Of a DNA stretch of 64,000 nucleotides, positions 43,165 through 52,521 are shown in pieces (the first letter of the stretch is position 1; the number at the start of each line of letters is the position of its first letter). Made by a program: the position numbers and the translations under genes. The DNA is from Diplonema japonicum. Taxonomy: Eukaryota > Euglenozoa > Diplonemea > Diplonemida > Diplonemidae. Under the pieces are notes generated by a model. The model did no database searches. It worked only from the letters and a program-made list of their open reading frames with translations, and was not told the origin of the DNA. The DNA is taken from the NCBI GenBank assembly GCA_964019335.1, contig OZ025673.1:310001-374000 (forward strand). The letters run 5' to 3'.

Positions 43165-43246
43165 TATATTTTTTGTGTGTGTGTTTTTGTATCCCCCCTT
43201 TTTTTATTTTCTCTTTTTTTATTTTCTCTTTTTTTCTTTCTTTACT

Positions 43247-43247
<1 letters not shown>

Positions 43248-43299
<52 letters not shown>
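43248..43299 (+). repeat. 52-nt A run
   Basis: The longest uninterrupted homopolymer noticed in the window, between Alba copy 2 and the FGE-fold gene. Lengths of such runs are unreliable in most assemblies. Confidence 0.8.
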
Positions 43300-43300
<1 letters not shown>

Positions 43301-43333
43301 GAGAAATGCACTGGAAAGTACAATTATCCCCCA

Positions 43334-44965
43334 TCATGCAAGGACAAACGTGACTGAACCCTCTTCAAGATTGAAATCAATTTTGTACCCTTCAAAACAA
43401 ACATCTCTATCGGGGTAAAACGGACATGGCGCGTAGTCTTTGCACAGGGTCGGCCCGGTGTACAGCGTGATCGATACGTGAAGACCCTCTTCAGTGCGAA
43501 GGCAGATCCCCTTGGAATAGTAATAGACAGTTGTCGTACCAGCGTCGGCATCAGCATCGCGATCCTCCACTCTACCAAGCACGTTGAGAACCCTCCATTC
43601 TGACAGACCAAGGAGAGCGAGAACAGGTTCTATCTCAAGAGGAGCGTCAAAGGAAACAGCAGGAGACGCCAATGTGACAACAAGCCTAAACGAGCAACAC
43701 CATACCCCCTCATGCGGCCGCCCGTAGGAAGACGCTTCAGGCGATGAAAATCCAAAATGAGAAAGTTCCACCGGATCAGGCCTCACATAACCAAAATCAC
43801 ACAAAGATCTCAACAAATGCGTTGGGGAGGGATCGCCTTCTTGCGCAGAAGTATAAACCCGTCGAAGAGGGCCTTCGAGTTCACCCGCAGTAACACTGTT
43901 CCATTCCGCCCCTGCTCTTACAAGACCCTTCAGCCCGAAGGGTGATTCAGCAGCAGCGTATTTTCCGAAGGAAACGACCCGATTGCCGTGTTCGCCTTCT
44001 ATGTAAATGGCGTTGCGGTCGTAATCGTTTCCCCATGGGTACGTGTATCCTTCAAAGCCTTTAACAGCGGCTTCCCATTCTTGCCAGTGTGGGAGGCGGC
44101 ATCCTATCGACTCGGCTACCCGTTTGCTTGTGAAATACGTCAGCTCGGAAAAATCATCAGTTATTGTATCTTTCTCATAAGCCATCCAACGGTTTGAAAC
44201 TGTGTCCCAAGTGTGTCCTGTTGAGTGCGATGTGTGGAAGTCTTTTGGAAGGCAGTTTTCCAGTTCTGGGAAATGTAAAACCGCGCAGGCAAGGCGTCGA
44301 AGCTGGTTGACGCGTACAGGAAGTTCAGATATGTAGTACGGTTCCTTTATGGTTATGGTTTTTTTGGGAATGGTGCGGGTGTACGGGGTTGCTTTATGTT
44401 GCGGTTCGTCTGCTCCGACCGTGTACTCACCTTTGGGGATTAGTTTGAACGAGATGCCGGCAAGGTCGTTGAGAAGGTTCAGCAAACGAGTGATATCGTC
44501 CAAGCGGGCCATCATAGTAGGTGTGAAACTTTCGCGGATTTGTAATGAGCGTTCTGTTTGGGTTTGGAGCTTCCGGCTTTCTGTTGTTGCGTGTCTGTCG
44601 GTGCTTGTCTCGACGCTTAGGTCTTTTTCCTGTCGTTTTTTTACGAGTTGGTCCAGTTTGCGGACGCAAAGTTTTACTTCACCAAGTTTTCCTTCCTTGT
44701 CGATGGCGCGTAGATTTGTCTTCATTTTCGCGATTCGTTCCTTGAAGTCGCCGAGGTCCAGTACTTCCCATTTTGACTCGATGGTGTGCATTTCTGGTTG
44801 CAGGTCTTCAAGTTCTACCAGTGCGTACTCCCCCTTGACGATCTCCGAGTGAAGCGCCAGGCTGTTTTTTCTTAGTACCAACAGCATCTCACGGATGTCG
44901 TCGATGTTTTTTTGAATTTGTAGGTTCCCTCCTGATGCTGTGTTGTCGTCATCGATCGTGAGCAT
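43334..44965 (-). CDS. Coiled-coil protein with FGE/SUMF1-type fold domain
   Basis: 543 residues, no intron. The first 170 residues are helical/coiled coil (IQKNIDDIREMLLVLRKNSL, LVKKRQEKDLSVETSTDRHA). From about 172 a formylglycine-generating-enzyme-type domain begins: FKLIPKGEYTVGADEP, PYYISELPVRVNQLRRLACA, CRLPHWQEWEAAVKGFEGYT, YPWGNDYDRNAI, SPFGLKGLVRAGAEWNSVT. The usual paired catalytic cysteines near the final GFR motif are not recognisable, so it is probably not a sulfatase-activating enzyme; FGE-fold domains also serve as binding modules. The C-terminal 100 residues are unique. A cytosolic scaffold with a ligand-binding head is a reasonable guess. No signal peptide, unlike true FGE. 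Confidence 0.75.
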   Translation of the reverse strand: MLTIDDDNTASGGNLQIQKNIDDIREMLLVLRKNSLALHSEIVKGEYALVELEDLQPEMHTIESKWEVLDLGDFKERIAKMKTNLRAIDKEGKLGEVKLCVRKLDQLVKKRQEKDLSVETSTDRHATTESRKLQTQTERSLQIRESFTPTMMARLDDITRLLNLLNDLAGISFKLIPKGEYTVGADEPQHKATPYTRTIPKKTITIKEPYYISELPVRVNQLRRLACAVLHFPELENCLPKDFHTSHSTGHTWDTVSNRWMAYEKDTITDDFSELTYFTSKRVAESIGCRLPHWQEWEAAVKGFEGYTYPWGNDYDRNAIYIEGEHGNRVVSFGKYAAAESPFGLKGLVRAGAEWNSVTAGELEGPLRRVYTSAQEGDPSPTHLLRSLCDFGYVRPDPVELSHFGFSSPEASSYGRPHEGVWCCSFRLVVTLASPAVSFDAPLEIEPVLALLGLSEWRVLNVLGRVEDRDADADAGTTTVYYYSKGICLRTEEGLHVSITLYTGPTLCKDYAPCPFYPDRDVCFEGYKIDFNLEEGSVTFVLA

Positions 44966-45348
44966 TTTTTTTTTTTTGTTTTGTTTTGCCTATTTTTTTT
45001 TTAATTCTTTTTTTCCCCCCCCCCCACATGATACGAAAAATAAAAAAGAGAGAAATAAAACATGAGAAATGGTAGAGGGGGAAAAAAAAAAAAAAAAAAA
45101 AAAAAAAAGAAATGCAACTAGAATTGCACTGTACCTCAAAAAAAAATAAAGATTCTTATCGAATAGACTTCAGTGTTCACTGAAAAATAAAAAAATAAAA
45201 AAAAGCGTGATTACAATTTCGCTGCCTTTTTTTTTTTCCCCTTCTTCTTTTTTTCTTCTTTTTTTTTTCTAAAACAAAAAAAAAAAAATCTAATATTCGT
45301 AAATAAATCTACGTTTTCTAAAAAAAAAATTAAGATTTTCTAAAAGTG

Positions 45349-45382
<34 letters not shown>
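44966..45382. other. Intergenic, nothing supported
   Basis: A and T runs with AT-rich simple sequence; possible small terminal intron of the next gene (see that entry). Confidence 0.55.
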
Positions 45383-45384
<2 letters not shown>

Positions 45385-45952
45385 AGCAATACTGAAAAGG
45401 ATCATCAGGGAGCTGCGCCTTCAGGTGCGTATGGGACTTTGTAATAGGAATAGGCTTGTACTGACGGCTACCGTCGATAAGTGTGACGTAACACGTAGAA
45501 GTGATGGCAGCAATGACGCAAGGGGACCAAGTGTGGTCTGAACGCAGAACCAGCGCACGATCGCCCCGAGAGAAGAAGACAAAGGTCCTTGAAGAAGACT
45601 GGCAAGGGGTGCAGAAGTAGGACTCACACAATTCACACACAGCCATCGTCCTTCTAGACTTCCCACAGTCGCTGCACCCCACCTCGTGTGCACTAAGAAA
45701 CGGAACTAGACTATGAGCACACCCACTTAGTGCGTCAAGCACCTCTCGTGTCACTCCAACGCCTTCAGGTGTTGGGATCGGGTCGATTTCCATCCCCTCG
45801 GCTTCTTCTTCCTCTTCTTCATCACTGAGGTCGAACACGTCCTTTCGCAGCCACATCGGGTGCGATTCACCCTCTGCCTCCCTCATGCAAGAGAAGACAT
45901 CTGTGCTGCCTTTGAAAAAGTGGTTCGCAGCATTCACCGCGATTTGCACCAT
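45383..45952 (-). CDS. Zinc-finger protein with Tudor/SH3-like barrel
   Basis: 189 residues. An acidic stretch (DLSDEEEEEEAEGMEI) is followed by a Cys-rich module, CSDCGKSRRTMAVCELCESYFCTPC, with three CxxC pairs spaced like a B-box or small RING-type zinc site. Then comes a beta-rich segment, GDRALVLRSDHTWSPCVIAA with TCYVTLIDGSRQYKPI, typical of a Tudor/SH3-like barrel. The pairing suggests a chromatin or protein-modification reader. The C-terminal codons CAG TAT TGC TAG are also a good GTATTG donor followed by a T run and ACTTTTAG, so the true end may be FQKS after splicing rather than FQYC. Only the last two residues are affected. Confidence 0.7.
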
Positions 45953-46134
45953 TTTCTTTTTATTTTTTTTCTTTTTTATATCTGTTCAAAAGATAATGAG
46001 GAGGGGTAAGAAGAGAGGGGGGAAAGAAAAAACTATTTTCCGGGGGGGGGTAAGAGACTGCATACAGTTCATAATACGAATCATATCATTCGAGCATAGA
46101 TGGGGGGGAAATGCTTCTGCACCCCAATACAAAC

Positions 46135-46165
<31 letters not shown>

Positions 46166-46263
46166 GCTTGTGCAGTTCCGGAAGCGCACAGAGCCCGTTT
46201 CCTACCATCACTCGTATTGCACTGTATGCTGGGGGGGGGGGGGGGGGGGGCATGTAAATGCCA
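45953..46263. other. Intergenic, nothing supported
   Basis: Homopolymer runs (T run 46139-46165, G run 46230-46250) and unique AT-rich sequence. Confidence 0.55.
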
Positions 46264-48081
46264 CTACTCAACCTGCAAGGGGTGCGGGGGGTGGTTCATG
46301 GCAACCACCAACGAGCTTAACAACTGTTTTATCTCAGCAATCTCGTTCTTCATTTCTTTGACGTCGAGTTCCAGCTGCATGTCGTTGCTGTTGACCGTGG
46401 GCGATAGGAAAGGACGTGTCTTGATGCTCCCTGAAGAGTCTTCTGCCTTGATGGCAGCCAACGATTTTGTTGGGGTGCTGGTATTGTTCAATTTCTGCGG
46501 CCGTTTCTTGGTAAACACCGGCTTCCGCGGCCCCGTCCTTTGTCGTCCTTCGCTGAGGTTATCAAGGATCTCGCTGTCATCTGTTGAATGGCTGACCCTT
46601 TCATCGCAAATCTGCGACAACGGATTGGTCCTGGGGCTCTCGATGTCTGTAATGCTCGGGCTGAGGAAAGTTGTAGCGAGTTTTGGTTGTAGATCAGCCT
46701 TCAGCTGCTTCGCTTTCTTTGCATCCAAGAACTCGGTGTAGACTTCCTTTTTTTTTTTTTTTTTTTTTTCAAAAAAAAAAAAAATACAAAAAACCTGAAA
46801 CACATTGCACAAGATCGTGACTGGGAAGGCAACCACCAAGACCCCCACGAACATAGTACAGCTTCCTATCAACTTTCCCATTGTCGTCACAGGATAGACA
46901 TCACCGTACCCGACTGTTGTAAGGGTCACCATAGCCCACCACTATAAGAGGTTATTATTTTTTTTTTTATTTTTTATTTTTTTTAAATCACACACCATCG
47001 CATCGGGTATGGATTGCATAAATATCGGATTCCCAGCATCCGTGTAGGAAGAGTTCGCGTTTCGTATCCACTTGTTTACGGTGAAGTTGAACGTGGCATC
47101 CTCCTGTGTGGTGGGGGGAAAAAAAAAAATACGCGGGAGAGAGGGGGCTACCTTTTCCATGGAGTACATAAGCGAGGCGAACAACGTTGTTGCCATAAGC
47201 ATGATGGCTGCCAGCCAAGTCAAGGCAAACGATGATCTCTGCAATGCAACAACTAAAATCTGCACGCCCTCAAAATGCCGCCCCAACTTTATGACCCGTA
47301 GTACCCTTACCAATCGTGCCATTCGGAGTACCCTCAAAACAACTAACGATTCCGCATTGGAGCCCTCATCAAGCGAACCAGTTAGCTCCAAATAGTAAGG
47401 CAGGATTGATAACAAATCTATCATTGTCCACCCGTTGAACCAAAATCGCCGATGATCGGGATTGCTGAACGCCCTAACCACAAGTTCCAAAGTGAAGTAC
47501 CCCATGCAAATATGCTCAAGTATGAATGACAGATCCGTTCCAGGTTTTGAACTTTCGTTTTGAAACTCTGGAAGGGATTCTACAACCATCAAGATAATGC
47601 TTCCAATGATGGCACACTGCGATACAATAGTAACGGCCAAACCGAGGTTGTGCAGCCACCGAACATTGTAACTCTCAGCAGCTGACGGTTCACATATCGC
47701 CCAAATCCATTCTCTTGTGGTGTTGGGTTGGCCGACTCGGTGGTGAATTGGGATTTCAAAAAGTTCTTCGATATCACCATCAAGTATGTGCTCCATGCCA
47801 GTGATGTATCTCAACAATTCGGAGATTGAAACCTCGTTGTCACCCGTTCTGTCCAGGTCCCTCCATATATTTTGCACCTCTATTTCTATGTCGTCTTTGG
47901 GCAGTTCTGTAAAGATTCCGGACCACAGCATGCAGACTTCCTGGTAGCATAATGCACCTGTTTCATCGACGTCCATCCTTTGGAAGACCTCCTCTATCCT
48001 CTCTAGCTGTGCCCGCGTCACCAACCCGGCGTTTGACTGCCTTGGGTTTTTCAGCGTGGCTGCTACATTGTTCTTCCCCAT
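46264..48081 (-). CDS. EF-hand voltage-gated K+ channel, 4 exons
   Basis: 555 residues from exons 47152-48081, 46996-47103, 46795-46941 and 46264-46746, introns 48, 54 and 48 bp. Two EF-hands lead: DVDETGALCYQE (37-48) and DLDRTGDNEVSISE (about 75-88). Six membrane helices follow with a charged S4 (LRVLRMARLVRVLRVIKLGR), a pore loop on its own exon (WWAMVTLTTVGYGDVYPVTT; filter TVGYGD at 355-360) and a hydrophilic C-terminus with a final coiled coil (LELDVKEMKNEIAEIKQLLS). Two introns are multiples of three and would read through in frame, but they carry T or A runs and interrupt conserved helices, so they are treated as introns. A K+-selective Kv subunit, likely tetrameric, with direct calcium input. 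The ATG at 48081 also gives a Gly2. Confidence 0.9.
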
Positions 48082-49232
48082 TTCCAATCAGAAAGTTGTC
48101 TCATTTCACTTTCTCTTTTTTTCCCCTCTCACCCTTTTTTTTTTTTTTGGAGGGGGGAGGCAAGATTTCGAGGGAATAAAAAAAAGTTTTTTGTTTTGAA
48201 AAAAGAAGTTGAAGTTGGAAAAGCTTCTTTTGAAATGGTGAGGAACAAAAAAAAAAAAGAAAAAAAAACGGGGATCATAGCACGCCAAGGGCCTGGTTAG
48301 AGAAAAAAGAGGGAGGGGGGGAAAAGAACCCGCGAAAAGAAAAAATCTTTTTTAGACCCATTGACGCGTCATGGGGGAGCAAAAAAAAAAAAGTACGAGA
48401 AACAAGAAAAAAGTACAGGAAGGGGGGGGGGGGGGGTCGAAAGGCAAAGCATAAGAGTTAAAAAGAGTGCAAAAAAAAAAAAAAAAAGAGACATTTAAGG
48501 GTACCTTGCAGTTGGCAGGACACCTTTAAAAGACGCGGTTGCAATTGCGCAAGCTGCATCATCACATCACTCTTATTGCACCCCTTCATGCTTTTTTTGG
48601 TTTTTTTTTTTTCTTCTTCTTTTTTTTTCCAGCAACGGCGGCAAGCGGAGGAGGGGGGGACCGGGTTAACTTTATTTTAGTTTTATTGTTTTCTTTTTTT
48701 GTTCAAACTGCAAAGAAAGATCGGAAAAAAAAGGGGGAGGGGGAGCAACAGGGATAAGAAGAATAATAATAATAAAAAAAAACATACAGCACAACTCTAT
48801 CTTGAAAAGTTTCTATTTTTCTTTTTTTTTTTTTCCTATTTTTCCCTTTTCTCTTTCTGTCATATTTTAAAAAAAGAAAAACAGAAGCAATACCTTAAAC
48901 AAACCAAAAAAGAGATGAGAAAAAGGAGGTTCCTGTCTTGGAACGTCCCCCTTGTCTCTAAAAAAGAAATCGCAAATACCAGACCCTGACTACGAGAAAC
49001 AGCACTTTCACCATTGGTAAGAACTGCCACTGCAACCAAAATAATGGAGAGTTGGGCATAGGTTGGGAGCGCTGTTCTCTAGACAAAAAAAAATGGCCGG
49101 GTCGGGTGATGATAATTTACGGAAATAAAAAAAATAAAAAAAAAAAGATAAAAAAATAGATAAAATACAAAAAATCGAAGGTGGTACAAAGGTTGTTCGT
49201 CCTCTCCTCCCCCCCATTTTTTTTTTTTCTTC
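48082..49232. other. Intergenic with a dispersed repeat
   Basis: Homopolymer-rich. 48488-48525 holds a copy of the GACATTTAAGGGTACC repeat. No gene supported. Confidence 0.6.
48488..48525 (+). repeat. Dispersed hairpin repeat, variant
   Basis: GAGACATTTAAGGGTACC then TTGCAGTTGGCAGGACACC after an A run. The loop differs from the copies at 32387 and 63641 but CCTTGC/GCAGG pairing is still possible. Confidence 0.65.
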
Positions 49233-50267
49233 TTACACATTTTCCACGATCGCGACATCTAGCGGTTTTTGAGGAGGAACTGGGACCTTTTTGTGTGAGA
49301 CCAACAATTGTTCCTGAAACTGGTACAACCTCTGTTCGGCAATATGCCACCTTGAGAGCTTAACCTCAACCTTTCGCCATGTGGGCATATAGGAATCAGG
49401 CCCCTGATGCGAAATTGCCTCTCCAAGCCTTACCGAGAGTAGTTGCTGCCGATCGTTCTTGTAGTTTTGCGAATAGTCCCAAATGAGGTCGGGGAGGGAG
49501 TGAAACGTCATAGCTTTGCTGTGGAGGCCTTGGTGCCTGCTGATCCCCATAGCACCATACCGGCCCTTTGTGAACAAACCGATGACCAAATGATTGATTA
49601 TTTCGTAGCCTTTCTCCTTCGGTGTGGATGTGTCATCGGATGTGCTCCCATCGCTGCTTAGCTCTTTTTCTTGTTCTCTTTCTTTGTTTCTTTTGCGACC
49701 TCCAACGGCCTTGCATCCGGACCCAGCTAGCGTTCCTTGCCCGGAGTCTGGAAAGGGTCCGTGCCCATCTTTCCACTTTTTCGAGTGGAATGAAATCGGG
49801 AATCGTACAACATCTATCATACCTTGGGTTAAGCGCAGGCCTAAAAATGCTGCTTCTACGCACTGTATCGGCTTGTCTGGTTGTCCCAAGATTTCTCCAG
49901 CAGTGTCCATCATTTCGGTGAGCGGGCGGTCTTTGCACACATTATAAGATGGTCCGTTCATGTTGTATTTGTATGAAGCAAGAGACGCTTGGACCTCCTT
50001 CAGCTCCTTGTCCTTTTCCCAAGAGTTTTCTTCGTGTTTGCTTTTGTGCAGTGTTCTTGTATACTGGGGAGGGGTTTGCTATAAAAAAAAATATATATAT
50101 ACCGCTCTGGGCACCCTCGGGACTTTTTTCTTCTCCTCGTTTTCTTTTTCAAGCTGCAACGGGTGTTGCTTGCAGTTGTACCGTATTCTGGTCCCGCTTG
50201 CTGTGTTGGTCTTCCTTGTTTTTACGCCGGTCGGTGGGGTACTTTGGGGCACTAAGGTACTCCGCAT
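49233..50267 (-). CDS. VASH: Vasohibin-type tubulin carboxypeptidase, 2 exons
   Basis: 331 residues from exons 50103-50267 and 49233-50063 over a 39-bp intron (GTATAT...CCCCAG), phase 0. The N-terminal exon ends KKVPRVPRA, like the Pro-rich leader of vasohibins, and the second exon continues YKYNMNGPSYNVCKDRPLTE. Catalytic set of the family: Cys123 (PIQCVEAAFLG), His213 (NHLVIGLF) and Ser230 (RYGAMGISR). Other matches: RFPISFHS, FHSLPDLIWDY and VRLGEAISHQG. Vasohibins remove the C-terminal tyrosine from alpha-tubulin, so this enzyme probably detyrosinates axonemal or cortical microtubules. Between Cys and His is a low-complexity basic insertion of about 55 residues (GGRKRNKEREQEKELSSDGS) not usual in the family. 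No small-vasohibin-binding partner is visible in the window. Confidence 0.9.
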
Positions 50268-50426
50268 TTTTTTTGGGGGGGGGGTGTGTAAATGAAATAA
50301 AAAAGGGGGAGGGAAGTGTAAATGTAAAAAAAAAGGGGGGGGGAAACACCCTGTGCAAGATTTAAAACTTAAAGATTTCGAGAGAAAAAAAAAAATTCAA
50401 AAAAAAAAGGGGGGGGAAAAAAACAT

Positions 50427-52283
50427 TTAAATTTCCAGTTCTTGTGTACTTTCGATCATGTAGATCCTCACAACCCACCAAAAAAACAGCGTAAAGGCGA
50501 CGACGACAAGAGCGACAAAAGACACAACCGAAGAAAGAACGGTGGAATCGGTGTTACAGGAGAGAGCAACAGGGACACATGAAGGGTGAAATTCGAGCAA
50601 CGGTGCCGAAGCCCGAAGGAAACTAAGAGAAGATATCGGGGTGCCAAGAACAACCCCATGGAATGAACCTGTAATAGTTAGGTTAATATGCCCAAATTCA
50701 TAAGGCAAAATAAACGCCTTCCCGTCACGCGTGCAGACACGGGCCACAGTGTCCATAGACCGATCAGAAGACAGAAGCGACCGCTGTTCTTCACCAATAA
50801 TGTGAAGTCTGATAGTTGACCCCTTTTCAAAAACTCTATTTTGACACACAAACCCCACGAGTGGGGGTTCACAACTAATGACTCGAACACCTGTCCCATG
50901 CACCATTTCAGGATTCTTTGCCTTTCCATGGAAACCAACAACTCTTGTGTCAATACAATACTTCTCTTCATCTTTTGAGAACGGGATTTTATACCATTCT
51001 TTATCATGTCGTACAGTGAGTTCTGCAGTGGTACTGGTGTTCAAGACTCTTATGCGTTTCAAGGAGACGCCAAGGTGGTCGCCTAGCACTTGGGTGGCGA
51101 AGACCTTTGTAACGATTACACAACCTTCGCTTGGAACGACTTCCACCTCAGTATCTTCCTTGCTCTTCTCTATTATGTCCGCAGCCCTTGAAGGCCGCAT
51201 GAGTGCCATGAAAAAAATCTCGTGAGACACTCGTGTTAAGGACGACACCTGTATGGACATTGAGGGGGATCCTAATCGCATCGTGAAGATCTGATTCGGG
51301 ATTCTCTTCAAAACAGGGTGGGACACCGCAAAGTGGTGGGGCCCTGAAGGGCTCGGACCGGGTTTGAAATTCGCTGTTTTGGAGTATGTGGCTTCCGGGG
51401 AACCAGTGGTCTGCATGACGAAATCTTCGATGGGAAACAAATGTGTCTTCTCCCCATTGCAGGACATCACAGCAGTTGCCAAACCGTCTGATCGCATGCA
51501 GCTTGTCGTGATGATTGTTACGGCGGAAGGGTTGCCCTGTGCGGGTTTTGTAAAGGTTTTTGTTGTTGGGTTGACAGCGTTGAGGTTTTCATTGGAAGGT
51601 CCTGTTTTCCCGCCAAGCCCCGAGGTGGCGAGGGCCCGGTCGGTGAGCTTCACGGTCCCGGCGGGTTGTGATTTGTTGAGCGGGTTTTGGATTTTGACGT
51701 CCCATGTTCCTGTGCACTTCACCTCCCCACCCCACTCGACATATGCTTCTGTGTAGTTCATGGCTGTCAGACGATCGAGGATAGTGTCCACACACCACCC
51801 TTTCGATACCCCGCAGAGATCGATTGTGACATCTTTTTTTCTCGAGATTCTTCTCGCAGTTTGATGGAACGAGACAGCTTCAAACCAGTCTGGGATGTCC
51901 GCATTCACATTGCCCATTACATATGCACCCACGCACGGGTTGAAAGCGCCCTTTGTGTTTGTGACAAGCCATTCCACCTCAGCGAGAACTTCCGCGAGGG
52001 GTTCTGACACATCGACATGTGTTCCTATTGGTGTTTTGTTTACTGATTCGATTTCGCTGTCGGGGTTCCAGTTGTTCAGTTTGGTGTCGACGTCGGTGAA
52101 GGTGGAGTACAGCACGTTGCTCACGACCTCTCGATCGCTCTCCGAGGCCGCCACCACCACGGTGTACGGGATGAACATGTCCGCCCCTGTCAGCGTCAGA
52201 ACGCAGCCGTCCCTGTCAGTGTCCGCCTCCTCCCTCACCGCCCTTTGGCAGAGGATTTCGGTTACGCCTGTTTCGTAACTCAT
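50427..52283 (-). CDS. ApbE-domain (FAD:protein FMN transferase) membrane protein
   Basis: 618 residues, no intron. Residues about 35-290 form an ApbE domain: IPYTVVVAASESDREVV, TKLNNWNPDSEIESVNKTPI, IDLCGVSKGWCVDTI (154-168), YVEWGGEVKCTGTWDVKIQN, TDRALATSG, NAVNPTTKTF and SCMRSDGLATAVMS with the metal-site Asp (265). ApbE transfers FMN from FAD to a Thr/Ser of a target flavoprotein. The wording is closest, from memory of the family, to the ApbE part of kinetoplastid NADH-dependent fumarate reductase, not to typical bacterial ApbE. Here no fumarate-reductase part follows. Instead there is a beta-rich region of about 285 residues that I do not recognise, then one membrane helix (about 577-600) and a short tail. 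No signal peptide, so probably a tail-anchored protein facing the cytosol or organelle matrix. Targets unknown. Confidence 0.85.
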   Translation of the reverse strand: MSYETGVTEILCQRAVREEADTDRDGCVLTLTGADMFIPYTVVVAASESDREVVSNVLYSTFTDVDTKLNNWNPDSEIESVNKTPIGTHVDVSEPLAEVLAEVEWLVTNTKGAFNPCVGAYVMGNVNADIPDWFEAVSFHQTARRISRKKDVTIDLCGVSKGWCVDTILDRLTAMNYTEAYVEWGGEVKCTGTWDVKIQNPLNKSQPAGTVKLTDRALATSGLGGKTGPSNENLNAVNPTTKTFTKPAQGNPSAVTIITTSCMRSDGLATAVMSCNGEKTHLFPIEDFVMQTTGSPEATYSKTANFKPGPSPSGPHHFAVSHPVLKRIPNQIFTMRLGSPSMSIQVSSLTRVSHEIFFMALMRPSRAADIIEKSKEDTEVEVVPSEGCVIVTKVFATQVLGDHLGVSLKRIRVLNTSTTAELTVRHDKEWYKIPFSKDEEKYCIDTRVVGFHGKAKNPEMVHGTGVRVISCEPPLVGFVCQNRVFEKGSTIRLHIIGEEQRSLLSSDRSMDTVARVCTRDGKAFILPYEFGHINLTITGSFHGVVLGTPISSLSFLRASAPLLEFHPSCVPVALSCNTDSTVLSSVVSFVALVVVAFTLFFWWVVRIYMIESTQELEI

Positions 52284-52521
52284 TTTTTCCCCCTCTTTTT
52301 TATTTTCCCCCCGCTTTTCCTTTTTCTTTTTTTTTCTTTTCCCCCCCTTCGAACGTTCAGCAGGGAGGGGTCTGGATAACCAGAAAAAAAAGGAAAAATG
52401 TGGGGAAAGGACTCGTTTTTTTTTTTTTTTTTTTTTTTTTCCTTCTTTTCTTTTTTTTTTTTTTTCTTTCTTGTTTCCTTCTTCCTTTATTTTCTATTTT
52501 CATCTTTTTTTTTTTCCCTGT

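Noticed and set aside
46747-46794. In-frame read-through of the last intron of the Kv channel gene
   Set aside because: Translation would insert Phe and Lys runs just after the last membrane helix; the stretch has GT and AG ends and the size of its neighbours.
50427-52283. Complete NADH-fumarate reductase
   Set aside because: Only the ApbE part is present; no flavoprotein dehydrogenase or cytochrome-b5-reductase motifs follow.
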